DNA of 64,000 nucleotides. It comes from Giardia muris. Lineage: Eukaryota; Fornicata; Diplomonadida; Hexamitidae. The notes below the pieces were generated by a model. The model was given only the letters and a program-made list of their open reading frames with translations, ran no database searches and was not told where the DNA came from. Where the stretch lies: the NCBI GenBank assembly GCA_006247105.1, contig CM016925.1, forward strand, positions 1,922,001-1,986,000, given 5' to 3'. The first letter of the stretch is position 1. Every line of letters starts with the position of its first letter. Position numbers and translations under genes: made by a program. Below, in pieces: positions 12,901 through 20,516 of this stretch.

Positions 12901-15900
12901 ATGTTTCGCAAGCTGATGCTGCGTTAGAACATGAGTCCGTAGCGTTTCATTCTGGAGTGCTATGGAACTGTACTTCGCTAGAACTCCATCGGAGTTGACA
13001 GTAGTTGATGAGACTGCCTCGGGTTTTGCTGGGGCTTCACTATCTCTTTGCTTCCACGTTCCAAGAAGGTCAAAAACCTCGGCATCAACAGATGGAAGCT
13101 CGTAGATGGGATACTCGGGAGTGGACACACTAAGCTGCCCAGCATTGATAAGCTCTATCGTGAGTGGGCGGTTATCCGGGGTTCCATCACGCTGAAGAAG
13201 CCGAAGAGTACCAAGAGAAGATTCTGCTAGTGCCGTGGCGAGGCTTTGTGCCGACTTTGCGATCGTGTTGTCTCCAGTCTGTCTTAAGGTGAGGCTGAGT
13301 CCGGTACGTGCAAATGAGCTCGTTGAATTGGAATAGGACTCCCACACGCTGATGTGAAGATCATGTGCGGTCGCTTCGACGGAGATTCTATTCTTATCTA
13401 ATAGAGATGAATTATGGATGAAACAGTCGACTCCTCGACGTGAATAGGCTCGAGCCATGATTCTTTGGTCCTTGGAGGCGCCAACCCTTTGATGTGAGGC
13501 TGTCTCGAGCGTGGCATCGATAACTCCAATCCGAATATCGAAAGAGTTGAGACTGTTAGTTAAGAATCGTAGGTCCGAGCCGGAGAAGTAGATGATGTAG
13601 CGCATGTTATCGGGGCACTTGTGATGGACGACTTCGTAATGCGGAGACTTCCGAGAGGAGGAGGGAATCTTCACGGGGCATGTGCTCTCTGGCCGCTTAA
13701 AGTTGGTCCCATATATGTGTTGAAGAACCATGGGGTGTATATCATTTGCCCCCGCATTTTCAAGGTACGTGCAGAGCCCTAGGAAGCTTGGGTGTGCAGA
13801 GAGGTAAGAGAAAAGGTCGTCAATGTATACCTCAACAGCCTCTTTAAGATTATCAGTCAGGCTATCAAAGACCGTCTTGTTACTGATCGCAGAGTGGTCG
13901 CCCGCTAACTTCTCCGGAAGTGGATGAAGCTGTTGATCGATTCGGATATATGATGCTCTAGAAGGGGGTGTTACACGGCCCTCCGTGAAGCCTGTGACTA
14001 CTTGCAACAGAATGGGGATGAACTCCGGCAAGACCCGTGCTTTGAACGCTGAGATAACCATGGTATACGTCGTCCGGTAACAAATGTTCGAAATAGTCTG
14101 TTCCGATTTGAAGAGATTGATCATCATGTCGAACCCGCTGAGAGAAAGTATGGAAAGCCCTGAGTACGCAGTGGTCGCGGAAATCGGGCGCGTCTGAAGG
14201 GAGATCGCGGTTGCGTTACTATCTCCCACGATAGCAAGCTGAAGAAGCGATGAGCGGACCTGAAAGGGATGCTTCCGCCGTGAGAAGGACGCACAGAAGA
14301 AAGTCTCGAAGAAATTTGTCACATCATGAAACATGAATGGCCGTGCGGGCGAGATCTCAAGATATTTCTCCGGATGTAGTACAACTTGTGGGCGAATGAC
14401 GTCAAGCAAAAAGGTCAGCCGCGTAGTCCTGATATACGGTCTAAGTTTTCGGAAGAGCTCTTTAGCACCTTCTAGAGGGTATACAGTGTCGCTGAATGAC
14501 CGCCTTTGAGAGTTGAAGATATCAACGATGCAGAACTCGGAATCGCAGGGTATATGGCCTGTCTTGCTTGCCTGTTGAGTCTCTCGAAGGAACCGTAGAA
14601 GCTCTCCTTTTTGGTACATGTTCTCAAGCCTTTCGCGGAAATAATATAGATCATATGCGCGGGCAAGCTCGTTACGGGTGAGAAGCCCGAAAGGCATGTT
14701 GTAATAAAGTGCGGAACGAATTGGGAAGCGAGTAGAAAGAAAGAGGTTCTCGATCAGCCTAATAACGGCCTCAACCACCACTCCATCAACTATGAGCTCA
14801 GGAGAGTTGAAGGTAAGAGCAATGCGGAGGTAGGAATAGGAAACCTGCTTGCAAGTATTAGCGACGTAGTCTGGAAAGGTTTTAATCCGTTGTGGCTGCT
14901 CTCCGGTCGTCATTGGCTGAACGAATGGATCATCTACCGGCATATCCACAGTCACTCCCAGTTTGAGACTGTTAACGTCTCCAATCTTAAGCTCATATCG
15001 CTCCATATTACAATAGGAGTTGGGTTGTGCCTCCAGCCGAGCTCTACGCGCGCTAGAAACCCTATGCATGAAAAGATACTGGTCACTCTTCGCGGCGGGA
15101 GAGAGGAATAGACTATTCCCGGTAAATTCTGTTGAGACTTCGACGTGTGTATAATCCTGTCCAGCCTCAACGGGAAAGGTCTGTGCTAATACATTATGAT
15201 ACCGTGGTATTGTAATAGAACAGGATAGAGAGTCTCCGGTGAGAACGAGTCTAGGGTAAAGGGCATCAGAATACTTGAGCCGATCGAGATACTCGCAATA
15301 AGACATACTAATAACATCCACCATCGAGGCCTCGTCACAGACTGGTGCTTGGGCCGTAGCAATAGAAATAAGCTCATGTTCCAACCCATTACTCTTATCA
15401 ATGCCTCGTTTGCGCTTAGGACAACGACAATTGTGTGTGCAACCGCAAAGACTCTTCTTTTTCTGCGAAGCCGGTTGGTTCAGGTCGTAGTAACTTAACC
15501 AGGCAACGCTCTCAGACCCCATGTCCTTACGATTTTGCCGAAGCTCCTTCGCCATCTGTCGATATGGTTGTTCCAGCTCCTCAAGGGACACGGTATCAAG
15601 ACAGGAAAAGACGGAGTGCTTTGTCTCAGCCGATGGCTTGATTCGTTGAGCGATGAAGTGCATTGGATTGTTATCCGCAACAACTCTCCCGGCCGTTGCG
15701 AATGCAAGCTCCTTGAAGCTGTTTAAGTGGAAGTGCTCGTGGTTTCTATACAGGCGATGATATGCCATGCAATACCGTGAGGCGATAAAGGCCTGGGAAG
15801 GAGCAACATTCCCGATATGGTGTAGTTTTTCATATCTGTTATCCAACGCCGTACTAACTGAAACTTCATAGTTAGTGATAAAAACATTAAACTTAAGGAG

Positions 15901-18276
15901 CTTCGGGATGAAGCGAAGCGCCGCCGTTTTCTGCACCTGCTCGTGCGTCTGAAAGCTATTTGGCTGTGTCGTAGAATACATGGTATAAGCATTCGCGTCG
16001 TAATCGAATTCACGGCTCAGATTGACTGTCACGGGGTCTAGAAATGGAATATCACAACGACGGTAATAGGAAAGCAATTCCTCGTCCGTCTCGTTTAAGC
16101 TTCCAAGTAAGTGCATGATCTGTGAAATGACTGGTCCAGAGACTTCGGCTCGAAGATTCTCTGAGAAGAAGCCGCAATCCCAGACGGTTGGTGCGGCGTA
16201 GTCCAGACCAGTCTTCGTCGCAGACCATTCGAAGGTGATGTTTTCTGTTTCCAAGAACTTTTGTTGGAGGACTGTTGAGGCAAGTACTACTTGTGGGCTA
16301 CGAAGTTGAACCTTCATCGTGGATTGCGGTGTATACTGCTTCAATGGAACTTCGATGAGAATGACCGTTTTCTCACTGATTTGAAGAGTCAATCCTTCAT
16401 GAATTGCGGCATATTGATCAAGACCTGGAAGATTGGCATAGTCCTGCGAGAGATCAAGGGTAGAGAATATATTAAAAGAGTTCTCATGCTTTGAGATTGC
16501 CGCCTTCCAATACTTACGTAGGAAGGGAAGAGAGTGAGAGATGAAGGACTCCCAGAAATTCGAGGACTTCTTCATCTTCTTTGAGGAATCAATATTCAAT
16601 ATATCCCAGGCATCACTTTCTTTTGATGGGTGATCATCGTAATTATCTACTGTATGAGAACCAAGACTTGAGGAGCTACTCTCTTCAAACACATCTCGTG
16701 CCGTCGTAAGGTTCTCGAATGGCTCTGTCGTCTGGCGTTGTATGTTACTAGCTCGCACCTCACTTTTAGAGGTTGAGACTGCCACGGGGTTCTCAGAGTC
16801 ATTGATCTGATTAAGATTATTGCTTTCACCGAGCTGTAAGTCGAGGGAGTCAGCCAGTTGATGTTTTGCTCCACGGCTATCTACCAATTCCCGTGGAAGG
16901 GTAAGTTTATCCTTCATTGAGAGGGAAGGACCATGAGTAGCGCTCTCTGTAAATCCAATCTGCCCGGGCTCTAGACGTCGTGCTTGAATGCGCGCCATGA
17001 TCATTTCGGCCTCACGATTAAGGCGCTTCCATCCCAGGATCACATCACAACGCTCTGGATCATATGGCTGATCTGTGTTTCTATACCAATAACGAATATT
17101 GGCTTGGGTATCGAAAATAATGGCTAATCGCATGTTCAAAGCCTCCCGTAAGAACTGGGCGCCACTTTCTGGAAGCTCATTACAATACCGCGGAAGGAAG
17201 TGTTCGGGTTTGAACACAGCCATGATACGCTGCCGCTCATGCTCTATCCAGGGTGAGTATGTCAACACCGCTTTAGAAAGCCGGATGGTAAGCTCGAGGG
17301 CTGGAAACGCAGAGTTATTGATCCCATCGCGGTCTCCATGGATTCCATGGTAGAACATTGTAGGGTGTGTATCCTTTGTACTATTGAACACGATACGGAT
17401 ATGTGGGGCACGTAGGATGGGAACTACAAGTGTTGTACGGCCGACATAAAAAGGAAGAGGGATTTCGTCGCGCTTGACTGTATCCTTCTTGGCTGCAGCC
17501 GCAATCTTGACATCGAAGTCCGGAGCAAAGAACTCGTTCTCCACTATACAAACCCGAACGTCAATGGCCTTTCCATCAAATAAAAGATTATAGGACCGTG
17601 GGATATATGGCTCCTGATAGATCCCAACAAAACCGCAAAGTTCCTGGAAAGTTGCTCGAAAGGCGGCCCGAAGGTAGGGTGTTGATACCATGAAGTATGT
17701 GTTGAGCAACCGAAGGTCCAACGGCCCTAGAACCCGGAATAGAAACGGGAGACGCTTTGGGTACTTCTTCAGAATGTCGGTCTTCAATTGCTTCATATAC
17801 TCATAGAAGGCCTCCTTGTTCAGGGCATAGGGGAGATCTCCTCGCCCATAGACATGAATACTGATTCCGCTTATGGCTACCGCGGCTGGGAAGCGGGGAT
17901 ACGTTATCTTGTGTGCAGGAGTATCAGCCGTCATCTCTGCGAAGCTCCGGACGGTTTTGAAGAGATAACCGGACCTGCGATATAGGGAGTAATAGAAAAG
18001 TAGGTCGCCTAAGTGAACTGTCATCATCGCGCTGGTGTAATACACCTGTTGCAGGTGGAGGCTTCGGGAGAAGAGGGAGAGCCGGGCGAAGGATATAGAG
18101 ACGCGTGTCTTTGGAAATTGCTTTGGGTGTAACGAGAAGTATAAGTTAACGCAACCTTGAAGGATCTTCGCAAAGATCATCGGAAACACGAAGTGGAGGA
18201 TATACATCGTCCCCCCGAAGACGAAGGCCGAGAAGATGGAGAGAAGAAACTTAAGTAGCCCTTGGGATTGGGTCAT
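3862..18276 (-). CDS. Giant bridge-like lipid-transfer protein, BLTP1/Csf1 family
   Basis: A single uninterrupted frame of 4804 residues, close in size to animal BLTP1 (Tweek/KIAA1109) and much longer than yeast Csf1. A hydrophobic helix at about residues 7-32 would anchor the N-terminus in the ER. Directly after it comes the Csf1-type start of the groove: RVSISFARLSLFS, then QQVYYTSAMMTVHLGD, then a segment with ISIHVYGRGD near 135-143. Proteins of this family form a long beta-rich groove that channels phospholipids between the ER and other membranes; in yeast and worms they support phosphatidylethanolamine supply for GPI-anchor synthesis. The rest is weakly conserved alternating beta-strand sequence with Ser-rich inserts (for example around 465-560), as expected for repeating groove segments. 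The ATG at 18274-18276 follows GTAAAA. Confidence 0.72.
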   Translation of the reverse strand: MTQSQGLLKFLLSIFSAFVFGGTMYILHFVFPMIFAKILQGCVNLYFSLHPKQFPKTRVSISFARLSLFSRSLHLQQVYYTSAMMTVHLGDLLFYYSLYRRSGYLFKTVRSFAEMTADTPAHKITYPRFPAAVAISGISIHVYGRGDLPYALNKEAFYEYMKQLKTDILKKYPKRLPFLFRVLGPLDLRLLNTYFMVSTPYLRAAFRATFQELCGFVGIYQEPYIPRSYNLLFDGKAIDVRVCIVENEFFAPDFDVKIAAAAKKDTVKRDEIPLPFYVGRTTLVVPILRAPHIRIVFNSTKDTHPTMFYHGIHGDRDGINNSAFPALELTIRLSKAVLTYSPWIEHERQRIMAVFKPEHFLPRYCNELPESGAQFLREALNMRLAIIFDTQANIRYWYRNTDQPYDPERCDVILGWKRLNREAEMIMARIQARRLEPGQIGFTESATHGPSLSMKDKLTLPRELVDSRGAKHQLADSLDLQLGESNNLNQINDSENPVAVSTSKSEVRASNIQRQTTEPFENLTTARDVFEESSSSSLGSHTVDNYDDHPSKESDAWDILNIDSSKKMKKSSNFWESFISHSLPFLRKYWKAAISKHENSFNIFSTLDLSQDYANLPGLDQYAAIHEGLTLQISEKTVILIEVPLKQYTPQSTMKVQLRSPQVVLASTVLQQKFLETENITFEWSATKTGLDYAAPTVWDCGFFSENLRAEVSGPVISQIMHLLGSLNETDEELLSYYRRCDIPFLDPVTVNLSREFDYDANAYTMYSTTQPNSFQTHEQVQKTAALRFIPKLLKFNVFITNYEVSVSTALDNRYEKLHHIGNVAPSQAFIASRYCMAYHRLYRNHEHFHLNSFKELAFATAGRVVADNNPMHFIAQRIKPSAETKHSVFSCLDTVSLEELEQPYRQMAKELRQNRKDMGSESVAWLSYYDLNQPASQKKKSLCGCTHNCRCPKRKRGIDKSNGLEHELISIATAQAPVCDEASMVDVISMSYCEYLDRLKYSDALYPRLVLTGDSLSCSITIPRYHNVLAQTFPVEAGQDYTHVEVSTEFTGNSLFLSPAAKSDQYLFMHRVSSARRARLEAQPNSYCNMERYELKIGDVNSLKLGVTVDMPVDDPFVQPMTTGEQPQRIKTFPDYVANTCKQVSYSYLRIALTFNSPELIVDGVVVEAVIRLIENLFLSTRFPIRSALYYNMPFGLLTRNELARAYDLYYFRERLENMYQKGELLRFLRETQQASKTGHIPCDSEFCIVDIFNSQRRSFSDTVYPLEGAKELFRKLRPYIRTTRLTFLLDVIRPQVVLHPEKYLEISPARPFMFHDVTNFFETFFCASFSRRKHPFQVRSSLLQLAIVGDSNATAISLQTRPISATTAYSGLSILSLSGFDMMINLFKSEQTISNICYRTTYTMVISAFKARVLPEFIPILLQVVTGFTEGRVTPPSRASYIRIDQQLHPLPEKLAGDHSAISNKTVFDSLTDNLKEAVEVYIDDLFSYLSAHPSFLGLCTYLENAGANDIHPMVLQHIYGTNFKRPESTCPVKIPSSSRKSPHYEVVHHKCPDNMRYIIYFSGSDLRFLTNSLNSFDIRIGVIDATLETASHQRVGASKDQRIMARAYSRRGVDCFIHNSSLLDKNRISVEATAHDLHISVWESYSNSTSSFARTGLSLTLRQTGDNTIAKSAQSLATALAESSLGTLRLLQRDGTPDNRPLTIELINAGQLSVSTPEYPIYELPSVDAEVFDLLGTWKQRDSEAPAKPEAVSSTTVNSDGVLAKYSSIALQNETLRTHVLTQHQLAKHLSAVDSTLSSLPESSQTFYSSETNTIVTDDDTILCSGSVLEMGAAATSTGPAVFPSFKAFKERPRIACERLISPNSSAIPLLSERNPTFDIIDKRYGYFYIIANTAMAQPQAQILKCYSEDCEVIYAPKQVAEVPLIRSPDELPLSSTNPHLEPLTTTLIVEIQPIDIVMKPESLYGIIVLLSHLSTEPFRTIDDAFTFISATKSERQLITGQIYRCERAIRQLYLNRLRTLFRNRLLADKSDMDITYFYSLLQDNPEGADGESVTDRRWMIYENLNYIHDLSIQLSNCRIHSYGLESTKLVSQLERTLGEYYIATLTCLNPMVEHYKLVPRGTVSLSVALASMNVRFLSDCMATEVTLSLNALKLALSFTRCIHCFNDQAYQQFAGLPGRLCPQNNYNRVASILGNAFTLTLESMHGYINQSCVLASNDISIQLGRETTLINAHRSRRTTTFASRKPPIEHYKQRIHFELNSMSFLIPAILAHSTTILTIRFVDALLRGVRYLKRGQNADKLSRHLLITELCYRPALVWHPLSNADSDKAANLRILAENVFGSSIYRLWDKVHHIMAASDPQQEYTQFCQNCVEKFTSQSPTDVRLKPAKDYTKTEPTLVFTMGLYKPLPTYNYLGLLTAILTDVDRRMNAVSRSSQVDRLIQYVQFPYPESTLENPAIFQRYIDIASSRRVMKQVAPLQQELVAEEMARTNGVSPSKGSFAISLILHKKLSFWVDADTCYLRRGITTSADSASESSMLFEITGFSISIDAVEKITMKIRHNSLRLSFSLSSLAFLEAVHRDTSFLAMNLRYLQLIATQYLFDEQFLFGMEQSWAKPLTIINHLIRCALQVRTEQSLSPATGQRRAFRSSNQLPSGPYSFFQSHRSSIDGESQDNGDSHSQSANTLNPVGIDESSSSRRVRVGILTSIASYKIFTVLVELSDNTLAFGIQKTSEPVVTVTCPLFQLEGDGAGFASDGPLRVNTVIMIQSITIETLLSSQTEQMIDQQIGLKERSNIGNVKLLHIEYSLRGYRQRLGIKAWRYAFVHDIYLNFDGIAIQIFNSQRIAITLLVLLLLGFTALNELRDEYKTILSCPNDLYLPFFFLLDSADFKRLCVRSQPAVISDLTCNTDGSSNDSDTISSTHMRSLYGTMERGSYGTILQRTRTCNALCAVVLITDIRINIDMPRLVNVLAALKGITFDFGLPGILPQEELGRAGQRITHMSSSPEGRGSLDIRTSPRQERLSRNEFRNTQNNAPKQYMNKNIIDSISSKSLMAATYTGSIMLDAIRIDLRCNYTNQDAVHAISLPVLGLELLLDKAYLRKLSLTISSSINVLSVELYLLVQAVFQKLREDVQKTLELHGMHLQHSKRKTTKRIPMPGGDVGTTPLDLSLNLEPTSVVFLSAKEAYRITVSNGILEVKLFPSLAEYIYQLTLKLPHMSFMIYTWERNKLYTDSCTDFLVYMAENNLGFVKAVAEPRTTCTEVSLHSYLGIEVDIKYRRTRDLSINGYLKDARFLVHPLVFMHAYRTAWFISVWWKHYALTKRYYSGPPPVRSPRLPTKYLKMDYSFKVEIVNCAFHGDQSIELALRDTTAVASGTVSLRDAVEWSFSLSNLTTSLQPFILSSNTPTLKVTAETPFKQVRNYLAQLCSIPTGNAIEFSCALTATGKSSLQENSTIPIHEISSMIQIKQALVKLNEMVIPFVLRVTFAVIPYFTDTSLYQQVDTTQDSPLPVLKGDVSKFLNRLALLDSPEVQLCLSIDIDRCGIQVYEYSAVIAYLQGEAVTDLQLQAFYNNTLAVDETISAPTLVDQFERYRLASRLTFQDNYAASPGSLSMEGGTSKYGPAAHISHSEMSREDRCLDPSLAILMPHLLMHLEMRRKPERQLSHYRDQELLAPCLTAGILSLDQKMKVYLKPANHTEATITLTIKEHVTILPPELFRIVNLVLKMCFGVIEELYTSIHEQTSTEYQDILTGEILEVTALTRRVVGLLLQGKKVDWIYWPVARDIRSMNILKGVLRDTSTLSFTLSMARQSVVIDSLMKQHITAIKDTIESNAPESGNEMFSSNLHLLSFLKVSLLPMELSAILVQSVTGRDAKVKLSMQGLTASLIPYQIQMVHPMFNLYSSQTPEKAYPVRLGVEDIIIDISTIPVANSASAFETSITINSLMGEMAIDSTEYLSTLFTVWLHNADKLFGIVAFKKVLLEPESDQTTPLHQNELGRHTTTWSSGNFKFSLRLLKCDIALQNAGYFSFPAISQLYLAQERRQLAQRKGSTANSKHKRTHSRKASALMQQMMIRPMVDRRSRSRHGRSQDSNPDTSGLSEPGLSVQSTQKRATLAYCIDLDEMDANNQEHPIYNAQVSTDDNGGLEALSDRQFRIILQLAAVINVKQKSFVPILDLSLANPTRPIEFRLSKLGRCHNGLLVISNISLKYAQSIAYKIQVENIKLLLQDYSCARIGRRYRLSAKGKACIDNLQLRAFEDMEVASIAMEGLELKFSTEHSLTSQGHLVTDLDSGETRFSLRLDKPTRCYVGLRAITSTYRAIQMNFSTLHDTWISGMTVIQQYLASVGAANVPQQYIPYLSRGLNKGAAKRAPSMPIFRSPMAQGLFSKKLTPPSDICNLSSSLYLIVLAVPLNVKLTVHVSQITVSLFRMSLLDATHCMTQLQKADLQAIIKHEQANERDTFPIYPWYRLESIPIQLQQQETLPRVGPASVVYGTPVSELTGSRAARTVPKTALRVSLEKLTIGYGERKDNTEEKSVSQLLRSEHAHGKDSSSYYVFNDRYHKYLNLDAPEECFDVKSALAMGRSSWTIECTTKCVVMKRRDLDLLLLTSTGTAEPRLSPVRHGQQLLTTISTINSMISDILSFRRSVKSDQQQARQSLKKAEGQSCSETTLRFLEGEGTNSHQKEDAVLEQEKVELIRPPTPVVTLDEYVKLQELSSTLFVCGRLDIPNISSLFPSLDVLGKGNGILEYVLQNSLQSKSYLNKAILLLDSIVSKCDMGIVTILTRQYADLFVDTEDDGVGG

Positions 18277-18282
18277 TTTTAC

Positions 18283-19668
18283 TCAGGATGTACAACCCTT
18301 AGTCTCATTACGGGTGTAGACGAGTACGTACGCCACGAACGTGGGCGAGCCCCCCGCGAGCTTATCGATCTCATCGACAGAGACCTCATGAGCGAGAGCA
18401 TCATTAAGCAGGGCCCAACGGTTCTTCGCTCCAGGAATCCGGGTGTAAGAGACGTAGTGGCCTGAGTCTGCGGAGAAGCCCTTATGCGCCAGGATCCCGG
18501 TCAGTTCGTAGGTGGAAGGTCCCATATCTTCGTCCGTATCAATCCCTTGCTTCAAGGTCTCAGTACAGAACTGATAGAGGTCTAAGGTCATCGGGAACGT
18601 CACCTTCCGGTTGATTTTGAGTCGATTCTGTGACTCCTCAGACCACATGAAACGTTTGAGGTGAACATAAAGAACCGGCGGTAGGAGAGCAAACCGAGTG
18701 ATGCGTTTGACCTCCATGTCATCAAGTTGCACCTTTCCCTCGTTGAACTCCTGCTCGATCGCGTCCATAAGGCTCACCGCCGCGTTTGTGATGTCTAGAG
18801 TTAGGAAGTACTTCATGTCTGTTGAGACCGGAGTATCTCCAATAGTTCCATGATAATAATTCAGCCCAAACATGTAGATCGAATCGATGACATTCAAGCC
18901 TAGTCCTTCCCTCATCACACGCGGCTCGAGGGAGTCCAAACTCGTCACAATGGCTGATTGTAACTCGAGAAACTCAAGGACGTCACGCGTGACAGCATTG
19001 GTGGCCCGCAAGACAGAAACGGGGATCGCCTCCGCAAGATCTTGCAGGAGGTATGCTAAAGCCTCTTGCGAGTCTTGCTGTTTGTAACCGCCATAAGGTA
19101 ATAGCTCAACCATCTCCCTGTGTAGTAGCTTGAACTCATTTAGAAAGGCGATCGGGTTGACGGTGGTCGGAGGCGTCGCTAGGCTCTCGAAGACGGTGAC
19201 TAGCATTCGGATATAATGGTCTAAGCGCCCAAGACGTGTGGTTGGAAGCATTGAGAGAATAACTGTCCGAAGACGTTCAGTCGCAAATAGGACCTGGATG
19301 GCCGCCCCAAAGAAGCACGTGTTCCCAAGATTCTCAATTCCCGAGAGCTTTAGTTCGTTGTCTCCTTCTGAATCCTCATGTGCATATTCATCTATTTGTG
19401 CCACCTCTCCCGCGGCCGGCTTCACCGCCGCCATCGCCCTTGAGCCAATCGCATAGAATGAGGTCGTCTCAACAATACCATAGCTTTTCAATGGGGAATC
19501 GTGCAAGAGTGAGCCGAAGTAGCAATCGGCAACGATGCAAAGAGCTTTCCCCGGGACGTTGACATGGCGGCCTATGGCATCGCACAGCTGCCCAACCGTC
19601 CCATCCAGAGGCGCTTCTACGATGTGACGGACCCCGTTAAAGTAAACAGAGAACGAGGTCATGGCCAT
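18283..19668 (-). CDS. Ubiquitin-specific protease, Ubp6/USP14-like
   Basis: A 461-residue cysteine protease. The first 75 residues form a ubiquitin-like fold (SFSVYFNGV then DGTVGQLCDAIGRH), followed by a linker and a USP catalytic domain. The cysteine box GIENLGNTCFF carries the nucleophile at about residue 118, YKQQDSQEAL is the conserved QQD motif, and SADSGHYVSY near residue 400 carries the catalytic histidine. A UBL in front of a USP domain is the layout of Ubp6/USP14, which trims ubiquitin chains on the proteasome. I chose the ATG at 19666-19668 because it follows TCAAAAA and starts the UBL; the frame is open 30 codons further upstream without clear protein signal. Its stop is 6 bp from the start of the giant lipid-transfer gene on the same strand. 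Confidence 0.82.
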   Translation of the reverse strand: MAMTSFSVYFNGVRHIVEAPLDGTVGQLCDAIGRHVNVPGKALCIVADCYFGSLLHDSPLKSYGIVETTSFYAIGSRAMAAVKPAAGEVAQIDEYAHEDSEGDNELKLSGIENLGNTCFFGAAIQVLFATERLRTVILSMLPTTRLGRLDHYIRMLVTVFESLATPPTTVNPIAFLNEFKLLHREMVELLPYGGYKQQDSQEALAYLLQDLAEAIPVSVLRATNAVTRDVLEFLELQSAIVTSLDSLEPRVMREGLGLNVIDSIYMFGLNYYHGTIGDTPVSTDMKYFLTLDITNAAVSLMDAIEQEFNEGKVQLDDMEVKRITRFALLPPVLYVHLKRFMWSEESQNRLKINRKVTFPMTLDLYQFCTETLKQGIDTDEDMGPSTYELTGILAHKGFSADSGHYVSYTRIPGAKNRWALLNDALAHEVSVDEIDKLAGGSPTFVAYVLVYTRNETKGCTS

Positions 19669-19730
19669 TTTTTGACCCACTTGTAATAGGATGCCCTCCT
19701 GTTGATTCATGTGAGGGCATCCGCGAATAA

Positions 19731-20135
19731 ATGCGACACATTCACATTGATGTGCCACCTCATGAGAGACGACTTTACTGCAGTGCCAAGCCAGGATGCC
19801 CTTCGCCTCCTCCTTGGACTCGTGCCGAGGATATTCGTCTGATCGCTGGATATCTCATCTATGGACCAAACTGGAAGATCTTAGAAGGACTTCTTCCAGG
19901 CCGGAGCACCCTCGGTATTCATGCAAGGATGGTTCGTCAAGTCCATATCGCAGACCAACAACCAGAGAAGGGACAAGAGGATGAGGTGTCTATCTTCTAT
20001 TGCGCTCTTCGTCAGTACATTGATGCAACGGGGTCGACGCTTGAGTCGTGCTTCCTGACTCATGCCTGCTACGCCGTGATCCCGGAGAGCTCCCGAAGCT
20101 TCTGGAGGGCGTATATAGCACTTCTAGCCCACTAA
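19731..20135 (+). CDS. Myb/SANT-like DNA-binding protein
   Basis: A 134-residue protein with one Myb/SANT-type repeat at about residues 28-70: WTRAEDIRLI, then YGPNWKILEGLLPGR, then RMVRQ. The tryptophan spacing and the GR before the third helix fit a Myb repeat, so the protein probably binds DNA or chromatin. A second helical region with several cysteines follows and is not recognised. It is divergently transcribed from the deubiquitinase with 62 bp between the ATGs; AATAA sits directly before this ATG. Confidence 0.6.
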   Translation: MRHIHIDVPPHERRLYCSAKPGCPSPPPWTRAEDIRLIAGYLIYGPNWKILEGLLPGRSTLGIHARMVRQVHIADQQPEKGQEDEVSIFYCALRQYIDATGSTLESCFLTHACYAVIPESSRSFWRAYIALLAH

Positions 20136-20174
20136 CACACTAGCATTGAAAGGTACTGAATTTAAAAAGGACCG

Positions 20175-20495
20175 ATGGATCGCGACTCGGAAGTCGTCCG
20201 CAAGCTTCTTGCGACAGAGACTGACGGCAAGCAGCGCATTGCGAAGGCGCGTGAGGACAGTGCGGAACTTCTGAGGTCGGCGAAGGAACGCGCGGCGAAC
20301 GAGGTGGCTAGCTTCCAGAAGGTCGAGGAGGCGAAGCTTGTCGACCTTGAGGCAAAGAACGCGAAGGAGATCGAGAGGGTTAAGGCAGACCTTGATGCCC
20401 GCGTCGCTTCCGAGGTCCAGAACCTCAAGAGCTATGCCGCGTCCCACTTGGATGAAGCCGCGGCCCTCGTCACGAAGGTGGTGATAGGCCTGTAA
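20175..20495 (+). CDS. V-type ATPase subunit G
   Basis: A 106-residue, highly charged, Ala/Glu/Lys-rich helical protein with no membrane segment. The pattern GKQRIAKAREDSAELL near residues 18-33, where the family usually has a KRxxRLKxAxxEA-like run, and the short length match subunit G, a peripheral-stalk component of the V1 sector that ties the catalytic head to the membrane sector. The subunit acts in proton pumping into the acidic peripheral vacuoles and endosome-like compartments. The ATG at 20175 follows TTTAAAAAGG. The next gene starts 21 bp after the stop. Confidence 0.85.
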   Translation: MDRDSEVVRKLLATETDGKQRIAKAREDSAELLRSAKERAANEVASFQKVEEAKLVDLEAKNAKEIERVKADLDARVASEVQNLKSYAASHLDEAAALVTKVVIGL

Positions 20496-20516
20496 AGTGC
20501 ATGGGAATGAAAATTG

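Noticed and set aside
20131..20143. ACTAACACACTAG, close to the Giardia 3' splice-site/branch motif
   Set aside because: It has one base too many before AG, the Myb-gene stop falls within it, and the following V-ATPase G gene has a complete frame with its own ATG, so no splicing is needed.
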